Below, piece by piece: positions 48,831-62,007 of a stretch of DNA of 64,000 bases. Source of the stretch: Acanthochlamys bracteata. Taxonomy: Eukaryota > Streptophyta > Magnoliopsida > Pandanales > Velloziaceae. The notes under the pieces were generated by a model. That model was not told the origin of the DNA and made no database searches. It saw only the letters and a program-made list of their open reading frames with translations. The stretch spans positions 5,797,489-5,861,488 of the forward strand of contig CM034144.1 in NCBI GenBank assembly GCA_019914995.1, given 5' to 3'. The translations under genes were made by a program, and so were the position numbers. The first letter of the stretch is position 1. Each line of letters begins with the position of its first letter.

Positions 48831-50160
48831 TTATTTTTCTTCAATCCATATGCACACAATAATTTTTTCTACCTAATATAAAAAGTGATAGGAGTATAAC
48901 TTTTTCTAATACACCTCTTGATGTCTTTCTTAAAATTTGATTTTTTGAAATACACATTGAAAGCTTTTTGACAAATTTTTCGAAAAATATGCCATAGACA
49001 GAATCTATATTGCGTATTAGGAAATACCTTTACAACAGCTACAGTTACAGTCCTATTTTAATTTGTAATGATTGTACGTGAAGCATTACTCTCATAGTTG
49101 CAAGTCATGTCTCAAAGAGTCACTGAAATTTTTTTTCTGTCTTATCTAAAAGTAGTGCACAAACAATTTAAATTGACTGAATGTGATGGTCGACTCCAAT
49201 GAATGGCGCAAACGATATTTCGTACATATTCGTGCTGTAGGTGGTGTCAAAAAATACCACATCACCAAAAACTGAAATTGTGTGCGTAATCTGCCACTAT
49301 CCAAAAAAAATTTATTGTCTTCGACTCTTCATCCATTTGTATTGCATAAAAAAAACTCAAGTTTTCTATACTCTCCTTTAAAAAAATTACGAACTGCAGT
49401 AGCATCACAACTGATAGATTTTTTATATTCTTTCAAACTGTACAAATAGTTCCAACAGTCTCTATCAACAAAATCATACTGAGGTCCATCTATTATATCT
49501 GTAATCTCAGTAACGGGTATGCTTTCATCTTAAAATGAGTCAATCAATATTTTAGCTGCAACAAACAAATGTTTACAGCAGATATACACATTCATTTCGC
49601 CGGATTAACTAAGTCGTGATTGTATTGACTTCAATAACCCACCATTTTTCACAATCCTTTAAGTTATTTTTTTCACTCTCATTGTTGTAAAGCATCCGCA
49701 CTTCCCCGTACTTATGCTTCTCTTTCTTTTTTTACGTTTTTTTCAAATCCATCATTTGTCTTTTGCAATCACCGGCTTCTATAATTTTCGTAACAATTAC
49801 ATATCATTTGATAAAAAGTGACTTCATTAGAACTAGCTCGTGTCTTTTTCGTAGATCGAAAAATGACACTAAATCTACGACTTTCTCATAATTTATATAG
49901 AATTGTTTCGAAACATGAAAGCATTATTAATCACGTTAACTTGTCACTCTCGTTGTGTATGTTCTTAGTTGAAAGGGAAGAAGATCCGGTTTAGAAATCT
50001 GAAAAATTAACAAAAAATAAAATTATAGGTAAGATCGTCTCTTTCTTAACAATGAAAGAAATATAAGATTGTGAATTTTATTTTTGGACGTGAAATACTT
50101 GTGTTAAAGTGAGCCATTAGTGAGGAAGAAGAAGAGAAGATAATGAAAAAGAAAATTTAA

Positions 50161-51600
50161 AATAGAGAGCTAAACAGAGAGCTGCAATGCTTCCCACTTA
50201 GAGCAGAGTCGCAGAAACATAGAAGAAATGCATTCTAGCGAGAACATATTAGCATGTTCTTGCTAGTGACAGAACTACCTCTATAAGTGATAACTTATCT
50301 AGTTATCTCAGCCTGCTTTCTTCTTATTTTTTTTCCTTCACTTTTACTGTTCCTACCTATAAAAGTAACCCAATCTATTCCATGCACAGTTATATTGCAT
50401 TTTTAATAATCCATTGTATTCAAAGCTATATAATCTCACCACATCAAACATATTTTGAAAAGAACAAAACTTATTTATTTCATATATACATTATATTCAC
50501 TGATGAAATTTATTCATTGCTGCATCAAAAGTCCAATTCGAACAAAAACTAAACCTTTTATTTCATAATATTACATTATATCACTGATGATTACATTCAC
50601 TGATGCATTAATTTTTCAAACAAAAACAAAACATTTACATAGCATCGTCTTCAATGATGCATCACCTTCACATTTACATTTACAACAATATCATTCATGG
50701 AATCATTAAAAAAAAAAAAACAAGAACAAGAAGAAGCGAGGTCTTCACACTATGTCTCCATCCTCCGTTCATATATACAAAATAGAGGGAGGATAAAACC
50801 AAAAACTAATTACTGGAATTGAAATCACGTAAAATATTAAACTGAAATTTAAATCAAACTAGCTGCACTTGGAATTGAAATTACGTGAACTGAAAAATCT
50901 TTATTTGAACTCCACGTTACTAGTAGCGGGGAGCTAGAAAAAAAAAATTCAAGTTTAGAAAAAGAATGCATATTAATAGAATGTTGATGAAATTAATCAA
51001 TTAAGAACGAAATTGATTAGAAAAAAATTCCTAACGTACGGATCTTGCCAACGCCAATAACACATTCGATGTCGAAATTGATAAAATGGGTCAATCCAGA
51101 ACGATTAGAAGAAGGTGAGGAAGAGAATGTCGCGATTTTTAGACTCTGAATGATGATCGCCTGCCGGTAACGAGGATGTTTCGCTATGGCGTTCGGAACT
51201 ATAGATGGCGATCAGTTATAGAAAAGGTGAAATTAGCCAAGAAATGAAAGAAAGGCAAAGAAATTATGCAAAAATGGTGGTCGACAATAGTCAAACCGCG
51301 CCGAGATCGATCGCGAGACTATCGTTCGGGCGGTGAGAAAGAGAGCAAGCGAACGAGAGGAAGAAAAAAGAAAAAAAATGAAAAAAAAATAAATAAGTTG
51401 ATCTGGCTGAATGACAAGCAAAATGACAAACATATCTTTCGACCAGATCCCTACTGCATTGCTCTCCTGCGTGAATCACAACCGTCAAATTAAGATCCAA
51501 TGATTTTAATTCAATGTGTATAATATACATGAACATTGAATAATATGCACATAAATTGATACAATATATATATATTATATATAATAGGATATATTTGTAT
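50161..51600. other. Spacer beside the FAR1-like relic
   Basis: No gene is supported. The stretch 50460-50700 repeats the word CACTGATG several times in T/A-rich context. A GA-rich run at 51300-51400 gives artefact frames on both strands. Confidence 0.4.
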
Positions 51601-54600
51601 ATCGTTATTAAGTGTACATGGTGCACATCAATTCTGAACCGTCGGATGCAACGGCCAGAAGCAATGCGCGCAATCAGCAACGCGTTTGCGTAATGAGGCT
51701 AAGAACGTCAGTTTGCTCATTTCTTCTCCTTCGTGTATTTGAAACGTTTCCTATTTCTTTCTCTTCTCACACGAGCAACACCGATTGCCTCTCCCCGCTA
51801 GCACCACACCGCGATCCCTTCCTTTCCCGCTGCTTCCTTCTTCTTCTTCTTCTTCTCTTATTACTCTTCGATGTTTCTTTCTTTCTTCGAGCAGAACAAG
51901 CGCCCGCGCTGATCGCCTAGGGTTTCTCTGTCGGTGCTCTCTTATTCTCCGTCGTATATTGCTACTCTGAACCTCAATTTCACCTATTCCGGCAGAATTA
52001 CCTGAGGCTCACCAATGCAGAATTTCTTCCCCGATAATCAGTTATTTAAAATTTTTTATTCTTTTCTCCCCCCCACCTAAGCAGTAATATCAGCTCTCAA
52101 CCGCCGTGCTCAAATTCTTCCTCTCTCTCTTCGTTTCTCTTTTTCTACTTTCTCTATTTCTGCTCTCTAATTTTTCAGCAGTGTCGGGGAAGAATGGTGG
52201 TTGAGCACATTGCCTCCTCTTGCTAGCAATCTCAAAACCTGTCACTACTCAAAATTTTCCTCTCTCTGTCATTCTTTCTCTCACTTTATTTTGCCTATTC
52301 TGCTCACCAATTTTTTTAAAAAAATTGTGGGGATTCCGGTGAGATCTTACCGAGATTTTGTTAAAAAATTTTGAATTCTCATGTTTTTGTATCCTGGTTT
52401 TTGTTAGAATTTGCATATTTATTGGCTATTTTGGAGATTGAATTTGTTTTTTGAATGAAAGAAAATGTGATATTTGATGGACTGCTGGATAGTTTCAATT
52501 CAAAGTATTTTGCGATGATATGATATTCTGAATGTGAATGACAAAGTATTGATGTGAATGTGAAAGAGTTGTTTCATTGGAGTAAATTGATTCATACCTA
52601 CACTTGTTCTTTGGTTTCAATTTTATTGATTTCAAGTTTTAGAGCTTGATGATTTCAGGGTCTAGAGTTTGTTGGGAATACGACAAGAGACAACAATTTG
52701 CAACTAGATTGTACCCAGGCATATACCACCAGCGATCTATTGCAGCCATTCGCACCTCCTGTTGGACATAAAGACGGCTTCGTTTCATTAATTCACGATA
52801 GAAATAGTTACTTAATTATAGTAGTTTAGGTTTCTGTAATGTAAAGTTCTTTCTTAGACAATGAATTCTAAATTTTTTATTATGAAATTATAATTCACTC
52901 TTGTTTTTGCTTGATGAAATTAAAAAAAAAAATCCTGCAAACTAGAAAATTTTTCAAGATGGTATATATCTATGGATGTTATAATATATCTATAAACGTG
53001 TGTGAATATGAATGTGAATGCAAATGTACAATTTATAGAAATTATACTGAAGCAAATGTTGCCACACGAAGTTTCCATTACTGGAAGAAAAATAACTAAA
53101 AAACTAAAGTGAAAGAAAGTAGAAAGCATAAAAAGCAAATGCAAAAAATCCAAACAGCTTCAATCATTATAATTTTGAATCAAAACTTTATTCTAAACAC
53201 TACAAGCTTTGATCAAAACAATTTCATTATAGCTTGGACATTAAAGGTTGGGAATTTCATTGACTGAAACTTCATTCACAACATAAAATATTCAACCAAA
53301 TTGGGCCATTAAAGCATCAAACATAAGCTAGTGAAAGTAAACTCAAATTGAAACAAATTCAACACAATCATTTAGAAGAGAAAAAAATTCAGCACAATCA
53401 TTGATATTACTAATGTTTTTTATTTATTATTATTATTTATTTATTACTTTTTTTGAATTTGGTGATGAGATAGACTTTGGTGGTTTGAGTTCTCTGGATG
53501 CATACCATGATTATTTTTAGCTTATAGATTTATTTATTGGCATGTGCTAAAAAATTTGCAATTCTTTTTTTTTTTTTTTTTTAATGCTTAATTTGTGAAA
53601 GTCTCTACTTAATCTGCTAAAGGTAGATACTGCAGTATGCAGTATAACACGATAAATGGGCATTGAGTTTTTCATTTATGAATAGTGTTGGTTATGCGAA
53701 TAAAATCAGGTAGCCTGATCCTGCTCAGTGACTTCCATATGTGTGCAGGTTGAAAAGGAGGCATCAGTGGCTACACAACTTGTCGAAGTGGAAGAGAATG
53801 GTACTGAGGCAATGGGCACCGCCTATAATTACTAATCACCAAATCTGCTGCCTATGCTTTGTATAAGCTCAACAACATACAAGTGAGCTGTTATTTTTTA
53901 ATGAACGCTCATTATTGCTTCATGGTATTCATTTTAGTTGTCACAAACAATTATGTGAACTCTGCTGCCAACATTGGATGAATAATTGTGGAGTTTTGTA
54001 GAAGACTTAACTTGATAGTAGTCAAAAATATGCAATCTTCCAATGTTCCAATGTAAGTGTTGCCATAAAGGTCATTGTTGAAATATTAATGAGTATCTGC
54101 ATCGGTTAGAGTTATTTGTTGGGAGAATGCTACTTCTTTATATTTAAATAAATTTGGAGTATGATACTAGAATTGTTATTTTATAGGTAAAGATACTTTG
54201 ATCAATTGTTTAGTTAACGAAGAAGATATACCTAGCTTTGTCTTGTTAATTTCCATGTTATATAGAAAATTAAATGGTCAAATGTTGTGTTTGTGGACTG
54301 ATCCAGAATCCTGTTTTGTGACTTAGGTACATTCTTTTGGCTTTGAAAGTTTTTTAAAATTAAATTTTTAAAAATGAGTTGTTAGAAATAGTATTTTGAA
54401 AGTGATGTCTTTTTTTTGTTTTGAAAAATAAATTGAAAGTGATTTTGTGTGTTTTTTTAAAGTAAAAAGTGAGCTAAAAGTAACTCTTAATAGAGGAAAA
54501 GTAATTTTTATGTGCAAAAGAACAGACCCTTATCTTGAGAATGCTTGGCTCCTTGCTACTATTAAGTTAGAATAACAGTGTTGAGAGCATGACCATATAG

Positions 54601-54824
54601 GTACTAAGAAGTAAGACGAATATGTAGAACTAAGTTGTAGAGTAATACTTGGGTTGTGGTATGTACTGATTTGACAGTATTTGCTTGCTGTAGGTCAATC
54701 CATTAGGATGGTCTAAAGGATAGTGCAGGAGCAAGGTAGTGTGGATTTGAAAGACATACGGTTTGTTAAGTTATAAATATATAAATGTCCGAAGGCCAAT
54801 CTATGTGGATTTGAATGTGACGGG
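51601..54824 (+). other. UTR-like, possibly transcribed region without clear protein
   Basis: Bases 51720-52320 are CT-rich with microsatellites (TTCTTCTTC at 51836) and the word CGCCTAGGGTTTCTC at 51914, which is common in plant 5' leaders. Exon-like pieces follow at about 52660-52830 and 53750-53836, the latter after a GTGCAG acceptor reading VEKEASVATQLVEVEENGTE and a stop. They may be exons of a non-coding or strongly reduced gene. From 53840 to 54824 only AT-rich spacer is seen. Confidence 0.35.
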
Positions 54825-55369
54825 TGACAATAACTTATGCTAAATATTTATGGATCAAATCTATCCCTCTTTGTACAATCAAATAGATATTAACTACTCA
54901 ATTATAATTTCAACCACAATAGCCACACACAAACACAATCTTCTATTATCTCAATAATAATAAGAAAAATAAATTCATTTCTAATACACAACTAGAGGAT
55001 CATTTCATCTCTAACTACAATGCTAAAGGATACACACATTCAAACCACAGTAGAAAATGGAGAAGTTTAGAACAAATTCATTTAAAATTTGAGAATTAAA
55101 TTGAACCAAATAGGTGAAGGATTACAACAACAATGAGATAAGAAATCTTTTCATTCTTTTCTCTTTCTCCTTCTTCACATTCTTTCTCTCCTTCCCTTCA
55201 CCTTTTTTTTCTCTCTTGCGGCTGCTAGGACTATTCATCCACAAAAAAAAAAACTTTTTCGATCCGTCTTTTTTCTCTTATTTCTTTTTAGCTCTTCTAA
55301 TTGCAACTTAGGGCCACAATAATAAAAAATAATTTATTTGGGTTTTCTACATTGGAGGAAAACTCAACA
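54825..55369 (-). repeat. Copia LTR (3' LTR in element orientation)
   Basis: 545 bases from TGACAATAAC to ACTCAACA. It aligns along its full length with 59417-59968. By eye the two differ at around one base in ten, with small indels, so insertion was several million years ago if ordinary plant rates apply. Confidence 0.88.
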
Positions 55370-58300
55370 AATCCTTCTTCTCGACTATGTGGAGGACGAT
55401 ATATAGCTTTACCAAGGTCAACATCTAAGGCCTTTGCAGTACATACGATATGCTTCTCTAAGGTCACCAGTTTGGGTAACATATCGGCGTCATTCTCGTC
55501 GGTGTGAACTTTTTCAAGATGTAAAGTTTTCTTTTTAAGTTCATTCCGAATTCAATAGTGCCTCACATCAATATGTTTGAATTTCGAGTGAAATTTGGAT
55601 TTTTATTTAGATAAATGGCATTTTGGCTATCCCAAAGAACAACAAACTCGTCTTACTTAATGCCCAACTCACCTAAGAATCTTTGCATCCACAATATTTT
55701 CTTGCAAGCTTCAGTAGTGGCTATGTACTCCGCTTCAGTGGTAGATAAAGCAACACACTTTCGCAATTTAGATTGCCAAAAAACTGCTCCTCCTACAAAA
55801 GTAAATAAGCAATCATAAGTTAATTTTTTAAAATCAATATCATCTGCCATGTCTGTATCAGTGAAACTTTCCAACTTCGGCTCACCACCTCCAAAATATA
55901 TACACATCTTAGAAGTGCCTCTAAAATAACAGAGTATCCACTTTACAACATTCTAATACTCATTTTTCTATATTTGCAAGGAACCTACTAATCACACCAA
56001 TTGCATATTCTATATCGGACATTGTACACACCATGTCATACATTAAATTTTCTATGACTGACCCATAGAGAATCTTTTTCATTTCCTCATTCTCTTTGTC
56101 ACACGAAAGATTATGTTTAGAGCTCAGTTTGAATTAACCACCAAGAGTAGTTCCAACCGGCTCTGCTTTCTCCATATTGAACCTTTTGAGCACCTTCTCA
56201 ATATAAAGTCTTGAAATAACTACAACTTCCCACGCTTTCTGTCATGGGAGATCGTCATACTCAAAATTTGCTTTGCTGGCCCTAAATCTTTCATATCAAA
56301 AGACTTACTAAACTTTTTTTTCAAGTTGCCAATCTTGATAGTGTCTTGCCTAACAATTAACATATCGTCAATATTAAGTAAGAGGATCACCAAGTCATCA
56401 TCATGAAATTTTTTCACATAAACACAATGGTCAGAGATGGTTGTTACATACCCGCGGTTTGCTATAAAAGAGTCAAACTTCTTGTACCATTACCTTGGGG
56501 CTTATTTCAAGTCATATAAACTCTTCTTCAATTTACAAACCATATCCTCTTTGTCTTTGATTTTGAACCTTCCGGTTGCTCTATATAAATCTCCTTCTTT
56601 AAATCACCATGAAGAAAGACGGTCTTCACATTAAGTTGCTCTACTTTCAAGTTCATACTTACGGCAAGACCTAAAATAATTCGGATTGAAAACATCTTCA
56701 TAACCGTAGAAAATATTTCTATAAAGTCAATACCTTTCTTTTGACCAAACCATTCACAACCAATCTTTTCTTGAACCTTAGTTGTGTGCTATATTCTTCA
56801 GTTTTTAATCGAAAGATCCATTTATTCTTAAGTGCCTTCTTACCATTTTGTAACTTCACCAGCTCAAAAGTGTCATTCTTATGCAAGGATTGCATCTCCT
56901 CTTGCATATCTCTTATACATTCTTTTTTGTGTTGATGTGACACTGCTTCTTCATAATTTTTAGAGTTCTCCTAATCTGTGATCAAAACATACTCACTAAG
57001 AGAATATCTGGTAGAAGGTTGAGGCTCTCTAGTGGATCTTTCTCATTTGAGGTTGTGGTGGTGGAGAGAATTTGTTCGTCTTGCTCGTTCAAAGCTTCTT
57101 CGTGGGATGCATTATGATTATCATCAACATCATTGCTATCATTATGCATAGCTCCCCCTTCATGATGTGTCGTATGTGTAGAAGTGCTCAAGCCCAAGTC
57201 AACATAAGCTTTTGAAATAGATTTTAACTTCTCCATCTTCTCAAAGTCTTCAATGGTTTGGTTTTCAAGAGAAATAATATTCTGCTTCTAACAATCTTCT
57301 TGTCAATAGGATCCCAATCTGTAGCTAAACTCTTCATGACCATAACCAACAAATATACATTGTTTGGATTTCACATCAAGCTTAAACTTCTCATCTTTTG
57401 AGGATATGCATAAAAGCTTTGCAACTAAACACCTTCAAATGATCATAAGAGACTTCTTTATCTATCCACACCTGTTGATACACATCAAAGTTAAGTGAAA
57501 TAAAAGGAGAAAGATTGATCACATCCACCGTTGTGCGTATTACTTCACCCCAAAAGGACTTTGAAAGTTTGACATATGAGAGTATAGACCGAATTCTATC
57601 ACAAATAGTGCGGTTCATCCTCTCGGCAACTCCATTATGTTGATGTGTCTTGAGATAGTATTTTCAAGTTGGATTCCATACTTTTGATAGTATCTTTCAA
57701 ATGGTACTCTATACTATCCACCATTATCTACCCGAACGTATTTGAGCCTTCTTCTATTTTTTTTCAATATTTACATGAAAATTCTTAAACACCTCAAATA
57801 TTTAGTCTTTGAATTCAAAATAATAGCCCACACTTTTCTGAAATGGTCACTAATGAAAGAAAACATACTACAAAGCATCGTCAAGAGAAGTAGCATTAAT
57901 AGAGTACACATCCGTGTGTACCAAGTCTAGGATGTTTCACCTTCTAGATAAAGTGATTTCTAAAATACTACTCTATGTTGTTTGCCATTAAGACAATGAG
58001 TGCAAGTTTCAAGAGATATACCATTCAAAGATAGAAGCTTCTTTCTTGAAAGAATCTCCAGTTCCTGCTAGCAAATGTGGCATAGACGCATGTGCCAAAG
58101 GTTAGTTAAGGAGTTAGCGACTATGTTCACTTCTTCTGTACACACCTTTGCTTGAGTGAAATAGAGAGAACCAATCTTCTGACCTCTTGCCACCACAACA
58201 ATGCCTTCAGTGAGCTTTCATTTTCCTTCACCATGTTTATGCATATAGCCTTCATCAGCAAATTCTGGTAGAGATCAAATTAAGATGCAAATCAGAAACA

Positions 58301-59416
58301 TGTCTCACATTCTTTAAAAGTAGCTTGCATCCAAGGTCAGTCTCCAACAATACATCTTCTACACCAATAATTTTGGACACTCATCGATTTGCCATTCTTA
58401 CTTTACCAAAGTCACCACAAGTATAAGAAGTGAAAAGATCTCTTTTATAAGAGATGTGGAAAGAAGCACCCTAATCAATCACCCATGAAAAATTCTTACT
58501 AGTGAGATTAACATATGCTTCATCCTAGACAACGGTAACTTCGCCATCGGATGTAACCATTGCGGCATTCTTCTTTTCATCCTTTTCAATATATTCTCCA
58601 CTGACTATATCATGTTTCTTCTTTCTGCACTCTCTCTCTATATGGCATAGCTTCTTATAATAGTAGAACTCAATATTCCTTCGGAACTTGAACTTTCCTC
58701 CTTTCTTATTTCTGTTTTCGTGACTATATATGTCTTGACTTGCTTCTTCCTCTACTCTCAACTGTCAATGCATCAGATTTGTGAGTAATGTCTAATCCTT
58801 TCTTTCTAGTCTCTTTATTCAACATATTGTCTTTCGCCATTGCATTGTTATTTTACCATTTAGAGCTGAGTTGCTGAGTGAGACAACTAGAGTTTTCCAA
58901 CTATATGGTGAGAAACTAAGGAATATGAGAGCTTATACCTCATCATCAAGCACTATACTCATGCCTGTAATCTAGTTCATTATATTCTGGAAGCTGCTCA
59001 AATGCACGGCCACAGAGCTCCCTTTTTTGTACTTTATGTTCATAATCTTTAGGATCAGAAACGCTTTATTTTGAGCTGTCTTTCTCTCGTAGAGATTCTC
59101 TAATTTTTCCCGCAACTTTTAAGCATCTTTATCTGACGACACATGATGGAAGACACTATCATCAATCCAGTGTTTGATCAATCTAATAGTCTTGCGATTC
59201 AGCTTCTTCCAATCAGTTTTAGAATAAAACTCGACTTAGCGTTGTCCCTTTCAATTGAATCATACATGTCCTTACAACAAAGTATGTTTTCCGTACGTGG
59301 CTTCCAGATTGAGTAGTTGGACGAGGTGAGCTTCACCATACTTCCATACTCTTCTCTATTTGTTTGCATAAGAAAATTCAACACAACAATCTGTCTCTGA
59401 TACCACTTTGATGGGA

Positions 59417-59968
59417 TGACAATAATTTATGACAAATGCTCAGAAATCAAATCTATCTTTCTTTGTGCAATCAAATAAATATCAACTACTCAATTATAAT
59501 TTCAACCACAATAGCCACACACAAATATAATCTTCTATTATCTCAATAATAATAAGAAAAATAAATTCATCTCTAATACACAACTAGATGATCACTTCAT
59601 CTCTAACTATAATGCTAAAGAATACACACATTCAAACCACAATAGAAAATGGAGAAATTTAGAACAAATTTATCTAAAATTTGACCTAGAATTTGAGGAG
59701 GATTAAATTGAATAAAATGGATAAAGAACTCCAACAATAATGAGACGAGATCTTTACTTTCTTTCTTTTTCTCCTTCTTCACCTTCTTTCTCTCCTTCCC
59801 TTCTTCCTTTTCTTCTCTTGCGGCTGCTAGGGTATTCATCCAAAAAAAAAACTTTTGTCGATCCATCTCTTTTTTCTTATTTCCTTTTAGTTCTTTTAAT
59901 TGCAACTTAGGACCACAATAATATGAAATAATTTATTTGGGTCCTCCATATTAGAGAAAAACCCAACA
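59417..59968 (-). repeat. Copia LTR (5' LTR in element orientation)
   Basis: 552 bases from TGACAATAAT to ACCCAACA, next to the primer-binding site at about 59392-59407. Partner of 54825-55369. Confidence 0.88.
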
Positions 59969-61102
59969 AATTGTAATGAGAATGTAATATGCAATGTAGC
60001 TATTTAGCTTGATGTTAATAGCAAATTATGGTTACGAAAACTTGGTACCCAATATAAACGTAATTATTGCTTGCGTAGACATGTTGCTACAATAACACAG
60101 TTCTAAGTACAAGAATTGTTTCATTTCAATTATTTTTGCTTCCAAAAGGCTAACCCCTACCACAATGTAGAAAGACTAACAATTCTGTATGAGTGGAAAC
60201 ATCCAAAATTTTCTTCTGCCCATTCCAGCACCACTGTCAGTCCTTGCAATCCATAAATATTTGAACATATGAACAAGCTATGTTGAATCTCAACAAGTGA
60301 ACGCAAATAAGCATAAGCTTACTAAAATACACACATATCACAAAACCAAGAGCTGCAAGTATTTGGAATAACTCCCATTATAAAAGGCCGTATACACTTG
60401 TCTAATACTAAGTGAGATAAACAATTGTGAGTCTACAGGATCCATCTCTACTTCCACAAACAAAAACCATAATAACAAAATCTCTTTACAAGAAATAATT
60501 CATATACTAATTTCCTAAAATTGCTTTCTCTAAATAAATATGTACAGTGAAACAATGATGCTATTTTACGTATGTACAGCTCTGAGTTGCAATTTTAACT
60601 TCATGTGCCCATAACTTCAAACAAGAGGTTTCCAAGACAAGGCCTTCTAACACCTCCCCTCTGAACAATCTGCAAAGCATAAAGATAATCAAGTCCTTTC
60701 GAGATTATAAAACTAGCTTTTAGAACACAAACAACTGCTAAACAATTTTATTTTGAACAACAAAAATGCCAATATATATAGCTTTTTAAAGTTATAAGTG
60801 ATACTACAAGGCTGAAGATAGCAAATATGTAGGTAAAACAACCATATTTTCACAAGATTTTAGCTCCAAATTCAAAACAGTACCATGGTGTAACCTGCAT
60901 CAATGGCAAATCTTAAAAACACTTTCGAAGTTCCATTCACCCATTGTGCTAAAACAAAACACACTTCACGTACAACGTAACTCCACTGAATTTCTAATCA
61001 CATTACTTGGCTTTCCTCATGCACGTCGAACCTTGGATGCAGTCGTGCATCCCATATGAAGCCATTGCCGTTAGTGGTGCAGCCCTATACCTTATACCTG
61101 TT
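59969..61102. other. Spacer without a recognised gene
   Basis: Only short frames are seen. The sequence is moderately AT-rich and carries no clear repeat or RNA gene. Confidence 0.4.
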
Positions 61103-61660
61103 TAGAGGGTGGCAATTCGAGTTTTTAGATCAGTTCCAGGTCGATTTATGTAATAATTGGGTCAAAATTGTTCAACTTTAATCCGACTTATTTATTTATA
61201 TGGATCAAAATTGTCAACCATAATCCAATTTATTTATAACCGAATCAAACTCGGATCGACCAATTTAATAATTAAAATAAAAATTATAAAAACTAATTTT
61301 TAATAATAATATACATAAATTATTAATTATGATATATTTAAAAAATATATTAATTTTGACAAAATTTATAGATTAAATAAAAATTAGTTAAACTAATATA
61401 AAATATATATATATATATACAAATTCAAATTCAAATTTTTTGCTATTATTTTCTAATTATTAAATAATATATATTATATAAATAGTTATACGGATTAAAT
61501 AAATCAATTTCGTATCAATTTGAATTCGGTCCGAACCCGTTTAAAATTTTTGGATCAATCCGAAATCGATTCAAATCCAACTAAAGTTTTATTCAAATTC
61601 GATCTTTTCGGATCAGTTTTGAATCGAATTTTCGGATCGGATCAAAATTAGACACACCTA
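61103..61660. mobile_element. hAT-like non-autonomous element, 558 bp
   Basis: Starts TAGAGGGTGGCAATTCG and ends, reverse-complemented, TAGGTGTGTCTAA, resembling TAGGGGTG-type hAT ends. It is flanked by TACCTGTT (61095-61102) and TACCCGTT (61661-61668), an 8-base target duplication with one mismatch. The interior repeats GGATCRRATC and AATTCGAT-like words near both ends. No coding capacity. Confidence 0.8.
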
Positions 61661-62007
61661 TACCCGTTATAATTTAATGCTTATGGTTCCTAATCACACA
61701 ACTAACTACTAAAATTGATTCTTTAGCCATTGTAAACCAAATTGGGGCCAATTTGTAGATTCTTTAATGGTCTTATCTATATTTGTACGCTGACTTTGGG
61801 AATACCTTTATATAGTATTGAAATATGTTTCAACCAGCGACTTTTCCTGCCAACAACTTTTTTTTTTAAAAAAAATGTGCACTTGAGCACTATGTCAGCT
61901 GTCACAGGAAGTTTTCGTCCATGTTGACCTGCTAGTTTTCCTGATTATTTGCTACTCTGTGACTTAATTTGTGAGAAAACCTAGCTATCTACAGGTTGGT
62001 AGGACTA
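61661..62007 (+). promoter_or_regulatory. Promoter and leader region of the second NLR gene
   Basis: Sequence between the hAT-like element and the NLR start codon. TATATAG at about 61810 and pyrimidine-rich parts are present, but no single TATA box can be assigned. Confidence 0.35.

Larger units (their letters stand above)
45660..50160 (-). pseudogene. FAR1/FHY3-related (Mutator-like) gene or transposase relic, interrupted
   Basis: On the minus strand pieces of a FAR1-family protein appear in order. A degraded FAR1 DNA-binding region near 49700 is followed by the leader to the MULE domain (ESIPVTEITDIIDGPQYDFV, 49540-49470), the MULE catalytic start (FFDTTYSTNMYEISFAPFIG with DHHIQSI, about 49250-49170), and a WHIF-like part near 49000. 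After a gap come the C-terminal region (KCLSTIIDKEKKEDYTSEHS, MTYIYKFRVKSDWRECNVKF, about 46900-46480) and the end ISQTNRTKKKEQ at 46150. Several in-frame stops and frame changes (after IQSI, after CNTNG and elsewhere) show it is dead. The two halves are separated by about 1.9 kb of foreign-looking sequence. Host FRS gene and MULE transposon cannot be separated here. Confidence 0.75.
54825..59968 (-). mobile_element. Ty1/copia LTR retrotransposon, old and broken
   Basis: About 5.1 kb with an LTR at each end. On the minus strand next to the right LTR lies GTGGTATCAGAGACAG, matching the usual initiator-Met tRNA primer site. Going leftward come a gag-like region with a zinc-knuckle area (about 59390-58500), an integrase region (about 58300-57300), reverse transcriptase (about 57250-55950) and RNase H (about 55910-55500), the copia order. 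The coding part carries many breaks, roughly ten or more, so it is inactive. The flanking 5-base sequences (ACGGG and AATTG) do not match. Confidence 0.88.

Noticed and set aside
51300-51700. Arg/Lys-rich and Phe/Ser-rich antisense frame pair
   Set aside because: Both come from a short GA-rich run; no domain and no supporting gene structure.
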